Assembly (NCBI GenBank): GCA_947494305.1
Contig: CANLUL010000001.1
Location: 1,240,001 to 1,304,000 of the forward strand
Direction: 5' to 3'
DNA length: 64,000 nucleotides
DNA from: an uncultured Sphingomonadaceae bacterium
GTDB taxonomy: Bacteria > Pseudomonadota > Alphaproteobacteria > Sphingomonadales > Sphingomonadaceae
Shown here piece by piece: positions 27,945-37,185 of this stretch. The position numbers and the translations under genes are program-made. The notes under the pieces were generated by a model. The model made no database searches, was not told where the DNA came from, and was given only the letters and a program-made list of their open reading frames with translations. Within the stretch, counting starts at the first letter, position 1; each line of letters opens with the position of its first letter.

Positions 27945-28963
27945 GATTTCAGACCTTTTACAATTTTTTCGAGCGCTTCACCAATACGAACCGGGCCGGG
28001 GAAATATGCCCATTCGAGCGAGTGCGGATATGGTGTATCAAATCCAGTGACCCGTTCAATCGGCGCTTCGAGATGGTAGAAACATCGTTCTTGAACCAAA
28101 GCCGACAATTCAGCACCAAACCCACTAGTCCGGGTTGCTTCATGGACAATCATGCATCGACCCGTTTTTTTCACTGACTCTTCGATCGTTTCGATATCGA
28201 GCGGCACCAATGTACGTAAATCGATAACTTCGGCATCAATATTATGTTCTTCGACTACAGCTTTGGCGACGTGCACCATCGTGCCGTAGGCTAGAACTGT
28301 CACTTCTGTGCCAGGACGAACGATGTTGGCTTTGCCCAATTCCACGCGATAATAGTCGTCAGGAACCTGCGCTTCATCAAATTTGGACCAAGGTTCGACC
28401 GGCTTGTCATAATAGCCGGTGAATGGCCCGTTATAAATCCGTTTGGGTTCAAAGAAGAGAACGGGATCGTTGTCCTCAATCGAAGCAATGAGCAGTCCCT
28501 TCGCATCATATGGTGTAGAAGGGATAACCGTCTTCAATCCAGACACATGGGTAAACATCGCCTCGGGTGATTGGCTATGCGTCTGCCCACCAAAAATACC
28601 ACCGCCAAAGGGCGAGCGCACGGTCATCGGAGCAATAAACTCACCAGCTGAGCGATAACGCAATCGGGCAGCCTCGGAAATCAATTGATCCATGCCGGGA
28701 TAGATGTAATCGGCAAACTGGATTTCTGGTACCGGGCGCAGGCCATAAGCCCCCATCCCTACCGCAGCACCAATAATCCCGCATTCGCTAATCGGTGTAT
28801 CAAAACAACGCGTCTTGCCGTATTTTTCCTGCAAGCCCGCAGTCGCGCGAAAAACACCGCCGAAATAGCCAGCGTCTTCGCCCATGATTACGACATTCTC
28901 GTCGCGCTCCATCATGTTATCGAGACCAGAGTTTATGGCCTCTATCATGTTCATCGTGCTCAT
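27941..28963 (-). CDS. bkdA2: Branched-chain alpha-keto acid dehydrogenase E1, beta subunit
   Basis: Beta subunit of the thiamine-diphosphate E1 component, 340 residues. The family start MNMIEAINSGLDNMMERDENVVIMGEDAGYFGGVFRAT, the region FDTPISECGIIGAAVGMGAYGLRPVPEIQFADYI and the C-terminal EVIDLRTLVPLD...IVHEATRTSGFGAE are characteristic of E1-beta. It overlaps both neighbours by 4 nt (ATGA), giving coupled, equimolar synthesis of the complex. Confidence 0.93.
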   Translation of the reverse strand: MSTMNMIEAINSGLDNMMERDENVVIMGEDAGYFGGVFRATAGLQEKYGKTRCFDTPISECGIIGAAVGMGAYGLRPVPEIQFADYIYPGMDQLISEAARLRYRSAGEFIAPMTVRSPFGGGIFGGQTHSQSPEAMFTHVSGLKTVIPSTPYDAKGLLIASIEDNDPVLFFEPKRIYNGPFTGYYDKPVEPWSKFDEAQVPDDYYRVELGKANIVRPGTEVTVLAYGTMVHVAKAVVEEHNIDAEVIDLRTLVPLDIETIEESVKKTGRCMIVHEATRTSGFGAELSALVQERCFYHLEAPIERVTGFDTPYPHSLEWAYFPGPVRIGEALEKIVKGLKS

Positions 28964-30249
28964 GACTTGGATGCCTCCGTGTCAGGCCACTTGATTGCCC
29001 GCTCTTTATCTGCCTGATCGGCTTGTTCTCTGAGGTGCCAGGGCATATCCTCAAATACATCCTCGAACATGGTTTCAAACGGTTGATGCAGGCCATGACC
29101 AAGGATGCCGTTTTTCGCGGCTTCTTTGACAGCTTCCTTCACAGCTTCAACGCACTCTTTGTCCATTTCTTCTTGCTGTTCGACGCTCCAGACTCCGCGC
29201 TCAATCAGATGTCGTTTGAGCCGCATGATCGGGTCACCAAGCGGCCATTCCTCCCGCTCCTGTGCACTACGATAGGAACTCGGGTCATCCGAGGTGCTGT
29301 GCGCATCGGCACGATAAGTGAAATGCTCAATCACCGTTGGTCCTTGATTGGTCCGTGCGCGTTCCGCGGCCCATTGTGTCGCTGCATAGACAGCCAGGGG
29401 ATCATTGCCGTCTACCCGCAAGCTGGCGATGCCATAGCCAACACCGCGTGCAGCAAAGGTCGTTCGCTCAGCACCGGCAAATCCTGAGAAGGATGAAATC
29501 GCCCATTGATTGTTAATTATATTCATAATCACCGGCGCATTATAGACCGTCGCAAAGGTCATTGCGGCGTGGAAATCACCTTCCGCCGTTGATCCTTCAC
29601 CGCACCACACCGCCGCTATCCGGTTGTCGCCTTTGGACGCACTGGCCATCGCCCAACCTACCGCTTGCGGATATTGCGTGGTGAGATTGCCCGACACGGT
29701 GAAAAAATTTAACCGCGTCGAGCTGTACATGATCGGCAGCTGACGACCTTTTAGCTTGTCTTCCTTATTGGAGAATATCTGATTGACCATATCGACCATC
29801 GGATAGCCGCGCGCGAATAATATGCCCTGCTGACGGTAGCTGGGGAAACACATATCCTCAGCATCCAGCGCCATAGCGGCTGCCACCGAAGTTGCTTCTT
29901 CGCCTGTACATTTCATGTAAAAGCTGGTTTTGCCCTGTCGTTGTTGTCGGTGAAGCCGATCATCAAACGCCCTGACCTGCGCCATGGTCCGCAGCATGCG
30001 TAATAGTGTGTCATCATCCAGTTTCGGATCCCAAGGCCCCACCGCCTTATGATCGTCATCGAGCACGCGGATCAGATCATAAGCCAAATCTGACATTTCG
30101 TCTGGTTTTGTAGAAACATCCGGACGCGGCTGTGCGCCCGCCTTCTGAATTTCAATATTGCTATAGTCTACCTCATCTCCCGGCCGGAATTTTGGTTCCG
30201 GTACGTGCAGTGATAAAGGCGGCAAATTGCTTTTCTTGTCGTCAGCCAT
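28960..30249 (-). CDS. bkdA1: Branched-chain alpha-keto acid dehydrogenase E1, alpha subunit
   Basis: ThDP-binding alpha subunit of the E1 decarboxylase, 429 residues. The ThDP motif is visible as AVWCGEGSTAEGDFHAAMTFA...VIMNIINNQWAISSF (about residues 215-250). The phosphorylation-loop-like TYRADAHSTSDDPSSYRS and the N-terminal branched-chain-type extension (NLPPLSLHVPEPKFRPGDE) point to branched-chain rather than pyruvate E1. First gene of the bkd operon. The 582 nt before it hold a decayed gene and presumably the promoter. Confidence 0.93.
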   Translation of the reverse strand: MADDKKSNLPPLSLHVPEPKFRPGDEVDYSNIEIQKAGAQPRPDVSTKPDEMSDLAYDLIRVLDDDHKAVGPWDPKLDDDTLLRMLRTMAQVRAFDDRLHRQQRQGKTSFYMKCTGEEATSVAAAMALDAEDMCFPSYRQQGILFARGYPMVDMVNQIFSNKEDKLKGRQLPIMYSSTRLNFFTVSGNLTTQYPQAVGWAMASASKGDNRIAAVWCGEGSTAEGDFHAAMTFATVYNAPVIMNIINNQWAISSFSGFAGAERTTFAARGVGYGIASLRVDGNDPLAVYAATQWAAERARTNQGPTVIEHFTYRADAHSTSDDPSSYRSAQEREEWPLGDPIMRLKRHLIERGVWSVEQQEEMDKECVEAVKEAVKEAAKNGILGHGLHQPFETMFEDVFEDMPWHLREQADQADKERAIKWPDTEASKS

Positions 30250-30444
30250 ACGGCCTCTCCAGCAAAACCAGCGCTTATGCTGCGCTGCAATAAATGTTCA
30301 ACAAGCTGTTACAATATTACAAAAAGCTATTTAGGTCAATATCTCTGTCCTTTAACGTTTCACTCGACCTGTTTGCTGCTAAACGCATACCGACGAGCAG
30401 CGTCAACCAAAGCCACAACAGCAGTGTCGTTCAATCCTAGGAAG

Positions 30445-30785
30445 TTACATTCCTACACATGGAATTTCAATTGCCGTGTCCACATCAATAGAGTTTGGAT
30501 GTCTCGATATGAATGAATTCAACAATGACCAACATTCATTGGAGAAAATTGGTACGATCAATACTGAAGGGTGGTCATCGGCCAAAACGATTGCCAGTCT
30601 GCAACGCGGATCACCCGCACCGGACGACCACCATTTCCGGCCGTTTACCTCACAACTATCGCCATCTCTAACGATAGAGGCTTGGATATTGGTCGCATTG
30701 GATGATGCCACATCAGGTTCGGTCTTCAAAAAAGTGGAACGGATTTCACCATCAAGAAGCGGACATGCCGGTTCATCATTCAGAT
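30445..30785 (-). pseudogene. Remnant of an acyl-CoA dehydrogenase gene
   Basis: Translating the minus strand gives [20 protein letters not shown], then [37 protein letters not shown], then sequence that drifts out of similarity (HPSVLIVPI...). This matches the central FAD/substrate region of ACAD10/11-type acyl-CoA dehydrogenases (typical [16 protein letters not shown] and [14 protein letters not shown]). An in-frame TGA lies a few codons upstream of the matching block, and neither the N-terminal nor the C-terminal domain is present; a full gene is about 1.2 kb. It is therefore a decayed fragment. It sits next to the bkd operon, whose products are acyl-CoAs. Confidence 0.85.
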
Positions 30786-30831
30786 TTCACTGCGGTTTCC
30801 AACGGATAAAATCCATCTTCCACTAAATTAC

Positions 30832-33800
30832 CTAGTCCGCAAAACGGAACTGTACTTTACCAACAGCCTGTCCATTTGAGTAACCGCCTGAGGCACCAAA
30901 GCTCCACCGATCATTGCCGCGAAGCGCAATGCCTCCACCAAATCCGGCCTTGCCGTTGACGACGCTGAATCCGCCGGAAATAGCGTAGCTTTCGTTCCGA
31001 TCGAGATATTGATCAGGAATGGCGGCAACCGCAGCTAGGCCACCTTCCAGATCAGATATCCGGCTATCCTGGCTGGCCAGAGCCGTTACAAAATTGTCCA
31101 GCCGCAGATCAAAGGATTCTAGCCGCTGGGTATTGGCCAAAATACTTTGGCCGTTATTGGCTATGCTCGCCGTGTTGCTGGCCACGGCCGTGGTGTTGGC
31201 GGTAATGGCAACGACATTATTGGCGACACCAACTGCATTGGTATCAATATCAGTCCGGTTCGTTGCGATCGACGCTGTGTTTGCAGATATACCGGTATTA
31301 TTGCTATCAACCTGTCCTTGCAAAGCACCACCGTCAGATGCCACATTACCATCAGCATCTGTTGTAATCACACCGGAAACAGCACCCTGGGCGTTGCGGG
31401 CATTGGCACCATTTATGCCGCTGAGGGTATATGTCGTAGTGCTATTGCCATAGACATGTTGATTGTCCCGGGTTGTTGCTGCGCCCGCGCCGAAGGCAAC
31501 TGAGTCCGCAAAGTCAGCCGACGACCCATTCCCAATCGCGATGGCATTTGCACCGGCTGCATTGGCGCTGTCACCAACTGCAACGGACAATTGACCGGTG
31601 GCATCGCTGTTGTCGCCCAGAGCTGTACCGCCATTGGCCGCGTTGGACCCCGCGCCAAGCGCCACCGATCCGGAAGCCGTGGCCCCGAAACCGATAGCAG
31701 TCGCATTGGTGCCGGTGGCCTGCGCATTATCCCCGACTGCGGTGGAATTCTCGGCGGAGGCAATGGCATTGGTTCCAACCGCCGTGCTGTTCGCGCCTGT
31801 ACCGTCGAGTGACCCAAAATTGCTATTGGTCTCCAGACTATTAACCCGCGTGGACAATCCCTGAATCTCTACGGTGTTGTTTGTGACATTATTTGTGTTT
31901 GTTGCAATGGCTGCCGTATTATTCCCGACATCGGTTTGCAGATTGCTGATATTGGTGCTGTTGGTATCAACATTGGTATCAAGTGCATCAATGGCTGACT
32001 GAACATTGGTTGCGGTCAGTCCCGACGTGCCATTGTCATAGCTGTTGGAGGCTGCCCGTGTGTCTATAACGACATCGCCGGCTTCATCGCGATAGGTGTA
32101 GGTGCTGTCGCCATTGTCGACCAGGTCGATCGCACCGACGGTGGTCTGGAGACTGGCAATATCCATCGCATTATTGCCGGTGTTGGTATCAACAGCACCA
32201 AGGGCCGCGTCCAACTGATCCTTGTTCACCGCGTCTGTTGGATCCGTGCCCGCCGCCACATTGACGATGCGGCGCTCACTCCAGGCGGCACCGACTGATA
32301 CGGTATTCTCCTGATTGGCGCTGGAGCCTGCACCAATTGCAACAGAACCGGCGGCAAAAACCTGAGCGCCTTGCCCGATGGCAACTCCGCCATTTACCCC
32401 TGAAGCCGCCAGCGCACCGATGACGATATTATCGTTGCCAGTAGCGCTTGGGCCGTTGGTTGCATTGCCGCCGGCCAGGAAATTGCCACTGCCTTCTACA
32501 ACCGCATTATGCCCGACGATGATATTGCGTCCGGAGTTCGCGCCGTTCACGCTGTTATTCGATCCCAATATCCCGATATGTGATCCTTGCTCGATCCTAG
32601 AATTGACGACATTCTCGGAACCGGCAATATGGATGGATGTCTGGACATTATCACCCCCACCGCCAGCAATCACATTGTTCGCGCCGCTGACCGAGCTGTC
32701 CCAAACCAAATCGCCCAGAATATTGTTTTTGCCCGAAACACTGTTGTCGCGGTTGATTTCGCCCAAATTGTTGTCACGGCCGGTTACCAGATTGCGGCTG
32801 GCGTCTTCGCCAAGGGAGTTATCGTCACCCGCAACGAGGTTCTGGCTGGCAAACAGGCCAATATTATTATCAACACCGCCGACAAGATTGGAATTGGCTT
32901 CCTCATTTAGGATATTACCCCGGCCGAAAACCGCGCTGTTACTGGTTATGCCATCGATCCTGTTTGCGGAGCCAGCAACAATATTGTCGGTGGCGCTGTC
33001 GCGCAGTCTATTTTGCTGCCCAAAAACGGCATTTCTCTGGGCTTCGTCACCCAGCTCATTTCCTTCACCCGAAACAGCGTTGTGAGTGGATCGCCGACCA
33101 AAACTGTTGCGGGCGCCCGACACGCTATTATGGGAAGCAAAATCGCCAAGAAAATTATCTTCACCACCAACTATATTGGAGTTGGCTTCCTGATCAAGGA
33201 AATTGGTTCGACCGAAAACCGCGCTGTTATTGGTTAGTTGGCTAATGTTGTTTGCGAAGCCGGAGACAACATTGTTTCTAGCGTCGTCAAACAGTGCGTT
33301 TTGATGACCCGAAACCGCATTTCCCGCAGCCTGATTGCCCAGTCTATTGTCTTGTCCCGACACATTGTTGTAAGCTGTATTATCCCCCAGCGTATTGATA
33401 GAACCCGATACCGCATTCAATCTTGCATTCGCTCCCAGCTCATGGCGTAATCCCGATACCGAGTTAAAGTCTGCATTTGTCTCCAGAATATGGAAGTTAC
33501 CTGATACCGAGTTGCTGTCTGCACCTGCGTCCAGAGCATTGGAGAAACCCGATACCAAGTTATGACCTGTATTTGCACCCAGATTATTGGTTCCACCCGA
33601 TACCGCGTTAGCTTCTGTATTTGCGCCAAGAATATTATCTTCACCACCAATAATATTGAAACTGGCCTCTTCTCCCAATGTGTTTTGATTGCCGGTAACC
33701 AGATTGCCATCACCGCCTATATCGCCGTCCATGTTGCTGTCAGTGGCTTCGGCAAAAACATCATCGGCGGTAAATAATATACCATCTGTTCCAACGTCTC

Positions 33801-35148
33801 GGACAAAACCCAGCCGGTTGCCGAAACCAGAAACCGCATTTTGATCGCTTTCTGAGCCCAACCTATTGCCCAGTCCGGCAACGGTGTTATGTCTGCCGCC
33901 GTCAAAAACAATGTTATTACCACCGGATACCGCGTTACCGAGGGCATTTTGGCTCAGAACATTGGAGTTACCCGATACCGCGTTACCGAGGGCATTTTGG
34001 CTCAAAAAATTGAAGTTACCCGATACCGCGTTACCGCCTGCATTCTGGTCCAGAAAATTGCTAGAACCTGATACCGCGTTGGATCTTGCACCATCGAGCA
34101 GATTATTGGAGGAACCCGATACCGCGTTATGGTCTACATTTGCTCCCAAATTATTTGAAGACCCCGATACCAAGTTATGGTCTGCATTTTCGCCCAGAGA
34201 TATTCTCTCACCCGATACCGCGTTGAATCTTGCATTTTCGCCCAAGGATATTCTTTCACCCGATACCGCGTTATGGTCTGCATTTGCGCCAAGAATATGA
34301 CCTTCACCGCCAACAATATTGAAATTGGTCTCTTCCCCCAGCGTGTTTTGATTACCAGCGATCAGATTACCATCACCGCCAATATCGCCGTCCATATCGC
34401 TGTCAGTGGCTTCGGCAAAGACATCATCGTCCGTAAATGAAATGCCATCTGCCCCATCCTCCCGGACGAAGCCCAGCCGGTTGCTGGAACCGGAAACCGC
34501 ATTTTGATTGCTTTCTGCGCCCAGTTCATTTCCCTCACCCGAAACCGCATTTGCCTGAGTCCGATTGCCCAGAATATTGTCTCGTCCCGACAGATCATTA
34601 TTGGCTGTATCATCCCTCAGCCTATTGGTATTGCCGGATATTCTATTGCCAGAGCTTGCAATGCCTGTAACGTTGCGAACGCCAGAAATGGCATTGCTGA
34701 AACTATCAGAGCCCAGCCGGTTGCTGTTACCCGATACAATATTATTGCTGCTTTCATCCCCCAACTGATTACTGCGCCCGGAAACCAGATTCTGGCCGGT
34801 TTCTTCGCCAAGGGTGTTACTTTGGCCCGAAACGGCGTTACTTCTGGCTTCAGTGCCCAGACTGTTTAGCTGACCCGATACAATATTATCTTCACTATCA
34901 TCACCAATACAATGGCCGGTGCCGGAAACGTCATTACCGGTCCGGCCATTGCTTGGGGCCGCAGTAATCGGAGCCGAGCTGCATCCCAATGGCGATGTTC
35001 CGTCATAGCCATCGACATCGTTATTTTGCGCCTGCGCCGTCTGTGCGGTCATCGCCAAAGCAATGGAAAGCGCGGCAATGCCGGTGCCGGTGCGCAATTT
35101 TGACGATGTCGCAGAATTTTGATCAAAGACGGTATTTTTAACGATCAT
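30832..35148 (-). CDS. Trimeric autotransporter adhesin (YadA/Hia type) with 16-residue head repeats
   Basis: A 1438-residue surface adhesin, expected to trimerise and anchor itself in the outer membrane. Regions: a long signal peptide (TGIAALSIALAMTAQTAQAQ, to about residue 41); a head of ~50 repeats of 16 residues with consensus N-x-L-x-x-x-A-x-x-N-x-V-S-G-x-x (about 75-880); a YadA-type head (VAIGQGAQVFAAGSVAIGAG); a neck RRIVNVAAGTDPTDAVNKDQL near residue 960; a coiled-coil stalk; a second YadA head (about 1113-1240); another stalk; and the C-terminal YadA anchor (SYAISGGFSVVNGKAGFGGG ... GKVQFRFAD), ending in an aromatic-rich strand. GGAG precedes the ATG. It is divergent from a LysR regulator. 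Confidence 0.93.
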   Translation of the reverse strand: MIVKNTVFDQNSATSSKLRTGTGIAALSIALAMTAQTAQAQNNDVDGYDGTSPLGCSSAPITAAPSNGRTGNDVSGTGHCIGDDSEDNIVSGQLNSLGTEARSNAVSGQSNTLGEETGQNLVSGRSNQLGDESSNNIVSGNSNRLGSDSFSNAISGVRNVTGIASSGNRISGNTNRLRDDTANNDLSGRDNILGNRTQANAVSGEGNELGAESNQNAVSGSSNRLGFVREDGADGISFTDDDVFAEATDSDMDGDIGGDGNLIAGNQNTLGEETNFNIVGGEGHILGANADHNAVSGERISLGENARFNAVSGERISLGENADHNLVSGSSNNLGANVDHNAVSGSSNNLLDGARSNAVSGSSNFLDQNAGGNAVSGNFNFLSQNALGNAVSGNSNVLSQNALGNAVSGGNNIVFDGGRHNTVAGLGNRLGSESDQNAVSGFGNRLGFVRDVGTDGILFTADDVFAEATDSNMDGDIGGDGNLVTGNQNTLGEEASFNIIGGEDNILGANTEANAVSGGTNNLGANTGHNLVSGFSNALDAGADSNSVSGNFHILETNADFNSVSGLRHELGANARLNAVSGSINTLGDNTAYNNVSGQDNRLGNQAAGNAVSGHQNALFDDARNNVVSGFANNISQLTNNSAVFGRTNFLDQEANSNIVGGEDNFLGDFASHNSVSGARNSFGRRSTHNAVSGEGNELGDEAQRNAVFGQQNRLRDSATDNIVAGSANRIDGITSNSAVFGRGNILNEEANSNLVGGVDNNIGLFASQNLVAGDDNSLGEDASRNLVTGRDNNLGEINRDNSVSGKNNILGDLVWDSSVSGANNVIAGGGGDNVQTSIHIAGSENVVNSRIEQGSHIGILGSNNSVNGANSGRNIIVGHNAVVEGSGNFLAGGNATNGPSATGNDNIVIGALAASGVNGGVAIGQGAQVFAAGSVAIGAGSSANQENTVSVGAAWSERRIVNVAAGTDPTDAVNKDQLDAALGAVDTNTGNNAMDIASLQTTVGAIDLVDNGDSTYTYRDEAGDVVIDTRAASNSYDNGTSGLTATNVQSAIDALDTNVDTNSTNISNLQTDVGNNTAAIATNTNNVTNNTVEIQGLSTRVNSLETNSNFGSLDGTGANSTAVGTNAIASAENSTAVGDNAQATGTNATAIGFGATASGSVALGAGSNAANGGTALGDNSDATGQLSVAVGDSANAAGANAIAIGNGSSADFADSVAFGAGAATTRDNQHVYGNSTTTYTLSGINGANARNAQGAVSGVITTDADGNVASDGGALQGQVDSNNTGISANTASIATNRTDIDTNAVGVANNVVAITANTTAVASNTASIANNGQSILANTQRLESFDLRLDNFVTALASQDSRISDLEGGLAAVAAIPDQYLDRNESYAISGGFSVVNGKAGFGGGIALRGNDRWSFGASGGYSNGQAVGKVQFRFAD
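33390..34830. repeat. 48-bp coding repeats in the adhesin head
   Basis: Many in-frame 48-bp units lie here. Two neighbouring units near 33926-34020 are nearly identical at the DNA level (GATACCGCGTTACCGAGGGC repeats with a period of exactly 48 bp). The period of 16 codons equals the protein repeat. Units of this similarity can recombine, so copy number may vary. Confidence 0.85.
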
Positions 35149-35246
35149 TATATTAACTCCGAATAGTAAATGACCCGGGACGACAACAGACGTCCGGCTT
35201 CACACGCAGGTCGGAAATTATTTGAACCGCTTGCCCTTCGGTGACA

Positions 35247-35284
35247 GTTCATTGCAAAGAATGAACTTGGTTCAGAACGAACCA
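35247..35284. promoter_or_regulatory. Two adjacent perfect dyads between the adhesin and lysR genes (putative operators)
   Basis: The first is GTTCATT-GCAAAG-AATGAAC (35247-35266), containing the LysR-type pattern T-N11-A. The second follows 1 nt later: TGGTTC-AGAAC-GAACCA (35268-35284). Both lie about 100 nt upstream of the adhesin ATG and 115 nt upstream of the regulator ATG, where a LysR regulator would be expected to bind. Confidence 0.6.
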
Positions 35285-35399
35285 GTGCAACCCCCTAACC
35301 CAATCAAAAAGGTAATCGGAAAGTAAAATGAGTATAGTCAAATAATTGAAATGGTATATATTCAGTTAATGAATAGTTGTGCCTGCGGGGGGCTGGACA

Positions 35400-36305
35400 A
35401 TGAACTTACGCAAAATCGATTTGAATCTGTTGGTCATTTTTGATGCCATTTATTCTGCTGGCAATATCTCTCATGCTGCAAAAAGCCTAGGCATGAGCCA
35501 GCCGACCATATCTAATGCACTGACCCGTCTGCGCGATACCGTGGGGGATCCGCTGTTTACCCGGGCGGGTCGCGGGATCGAGCCAACGCCAAAGGCGATC
35601 CAGATGATCGGCCCGGTGCGAGAGGCGCTGCAGATGATTCAAAGCGGGGTTTCTGATGCCGGATCCTTTGACCCAGCAACGACCAAGCGCCATTTCCGCA
35701 TGGTGCTGCTCGACCAACTGGAACCGATGTTGATGCCGCCGATTATCCGGAAGATCCAGGATTTTAAAGCGATTACGTTGGAAACACTGCATGTCTGGAA
35801 AACCCCGGTTGTTGAGCGGTTGAACGACGGCAGCCTGGACCTGTTGCTTTCTACCTATGCCAGTAATCTGGGTGATTTCAACTGTACATCATTGGGCCGC
35901 GCGGAGGTCGCGATGATCGCGCGGCGGGGGCATCCGGAAATCGATGGAGAGGTGACCATCGAACAGTTTCAGTCTCTGGGGCATGTTGCGCTGGTCCAGG
36001 AATTGCGCAACCTGACCCGCGCCGATGAACTGCTCCGGGCCATGGATATTGACCGGCATATTGCCTATACCGTCACCAAATTCTGGTCCTTTCCCTATAT
36101 TGTGTCGCAGACCGATTTGATCGCGATGATTCCGGCCGAATTTGCGCGGTTGGCCGCGAAAAACCACCCGATTGAGGTCTATCCGATGCCTTTCGAAATG
36201 CCGAAACAAAAAGTATATATGACCTGGAAGAAAAACCGGGATAACGATCCCGGGCATCGCTGGTTACGCGAACAGATATTGGCGGCCTTTACGGACAATA
36301 TGTGA
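35400..36305 (+). CDS. LysR family transcriptional regulator
   Basis: A 301-residue regulator. The N-terminal winged helix-turn-helix is clear: LRKIDLNLLVIFDAIYSAGNISHAAKSLGMSQPTISNALTRLRDTVGDPLF (about residues 3-53), followed by the linker helix and an effector-binding domain. The start ATG at 35400 follows a G-rich GGGGGG site 7 nt upstream; an in-frame GTG at 35379 is less likely. The N-terminal style resembles the NodD/LeuO subgroup. It is divergent from the adhesin gene and probably controls it, which is inference from context. Confidence 0.93.
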   Translation: MNLRKIDLNLLVIFDAIYSAGNISHAAKSLGMSQPTISNALTRLRDTVGDPLFTRAGRGIEPTPKAIQMIGPVREALQMIQSGVSDAGSFDPATTKRHFRMVLLDQLEPMLMPPIIRKIQDFKAITLETLHVWKTPVVERLNDGSLDLLLSTYASNLGDFNCTSLGRAEVAMIARRGHPEIDGEVTIEQFQSLGHVALVQELRNLTRADELLRAMDIDRHIAYTVTKFWSFPYIVSQTDLIAMIPAEFARLAAKNHPIEVYPMPFEMPKQKVYMTWKKNRDNDPGHRWLREQILAAFTDNM

Positions 36306-36467
36306 AATCAACTCTGGTGTGCGGTGCTTGTGATATTTCAGTTAGGCTTGATCCAACCGCCTTTTTGAACAGCGCAAGCGATAGTTAAGTCGCCAAGGTT
36401 GTTCATGCTTTACGTTTTGTGGCAGGTTTTTCTCTGCGCATTCGAGATTTAGCGGCCACTGAAGCAA

Positions 36468-37019
36468 CTAGATAACTTTAAGTTCCGGCCATTTTTCAAG
36501 CCAGTTTTTTTCTGCAATCCGGGCTTCGAATATGTGTCTTTTGCCAATAAATTTTGGGCACGGCCTTACGATCAAGTTTAGAAGATCATCCACTCCACAA
36601 GGGGCGATGATTTCGATATCGCCATTTACATATCTCGCTCCAATAGCAGTTGTGGTTTCGGACCAGTGTTCAAGAGCATCGAAGCTATCGAGATAGGGCT
36701 GGTCGTTATTTTTGACGTGCATTCTGGCCTGATTTCGCACTTCCCATTCAACCGCGTCATTGAGAGCGGTGAGATTGGTTTCATGAAACTTTTCGGCGTT
36801 TTTTGAAATATTCGCAGGATCAAAATATATCACATCAACATCGGATTCCCCGGTTGGATCAAATGGGACGCCATGAAGGTGACTCCAAATGGGGTTTCTA
36901 ATCGCTCCAGCGGCAACCCAACAATCGGGTAAGCCTATGCTGCTCACCGTCTTTAGAAGACTAACGATCCGTGGATCGGATCGTACGAATTCTTCAATGT
37001 CTTCAATTGTGTTCATCAT
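36468..37019 (-). CDS. Nucleotidyltransferase-family protein (DUF925-like)
   Basis: A 183-residue protein starting MMNTIEDIEEFVRSD; other possible starts are GTG 37046 and ATG 37016. The central WVAAGAIRNPIWSHLHG...ESDVDVIYFDP has the nucleotidyltransferase-like Gly-x-(I/V)-R-N segment and an Asp-x-Asp pair, and matches the YiaA/DUF925 family of predicted nucleotidyltransferases. Substrate unknown. It lies downstream of sdhA on the same strand, 166 nt away, in the position where sdhB is normally found. Confidence 0.8.
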   Translation of the reverse strand: MMNTIEDIEEFVRSDPRIVSLLKTVSSIGLPDCWVAAGAIRNPIWSHLHGVPFDPTGESDVDVIYFDPANISKNAEKFHETNLTALNDAVEWEVRNQARMHVKNNDQPYLDSFDALEHWSETTTAIGARYVNGDIEIIAPCGVDDLLNLIVRPCPKFIGKRHIFEARIAEKNWLEKWPELKVI

Positions 37020-37185
37020 CCGATGTATATGACAATCGAAGCCCACTTACGATGCCGTTGCTATGTCGCTTTCGGCGGTATTGTGAACGTTGGGAAATGC
37101 GCACTCTGGCGCAATAAAGTCATAGGTCTGATGCTCTAGAAAGATCACTATATCCCCAGTTTACACCAGGGCGACGATTGCCTCT

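Noticed and set aside
32378-33085. 235-residue plus-strand frame rich in Pro and Leu
   Set aside because: It lies antisense to the adhesin gene and its low-complexity composition mirrors the repeat; no ribosome site.
33238-34670. Long plus-strand reading frames rich in Thr, Arg and Tyr across the adhesin head
   Set aside because: They are antisense shadows of the 48-bp repeats; the 48-nt period keeps several frames open on both strands.
33390-34830. CRISPR array (regular direct repeats with 48-bp period)
   Set aside because: The repeats are in frame and coding, without unique spacers; neighbouring units differ gradually, and no cas genes are present.
37047-37185. Remnant of sdhB downstream of sdhA
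   Set aside because: Neither the CxxCxxC-type ligands nor any SdhB-like segment can be found in any frame of this short gap.
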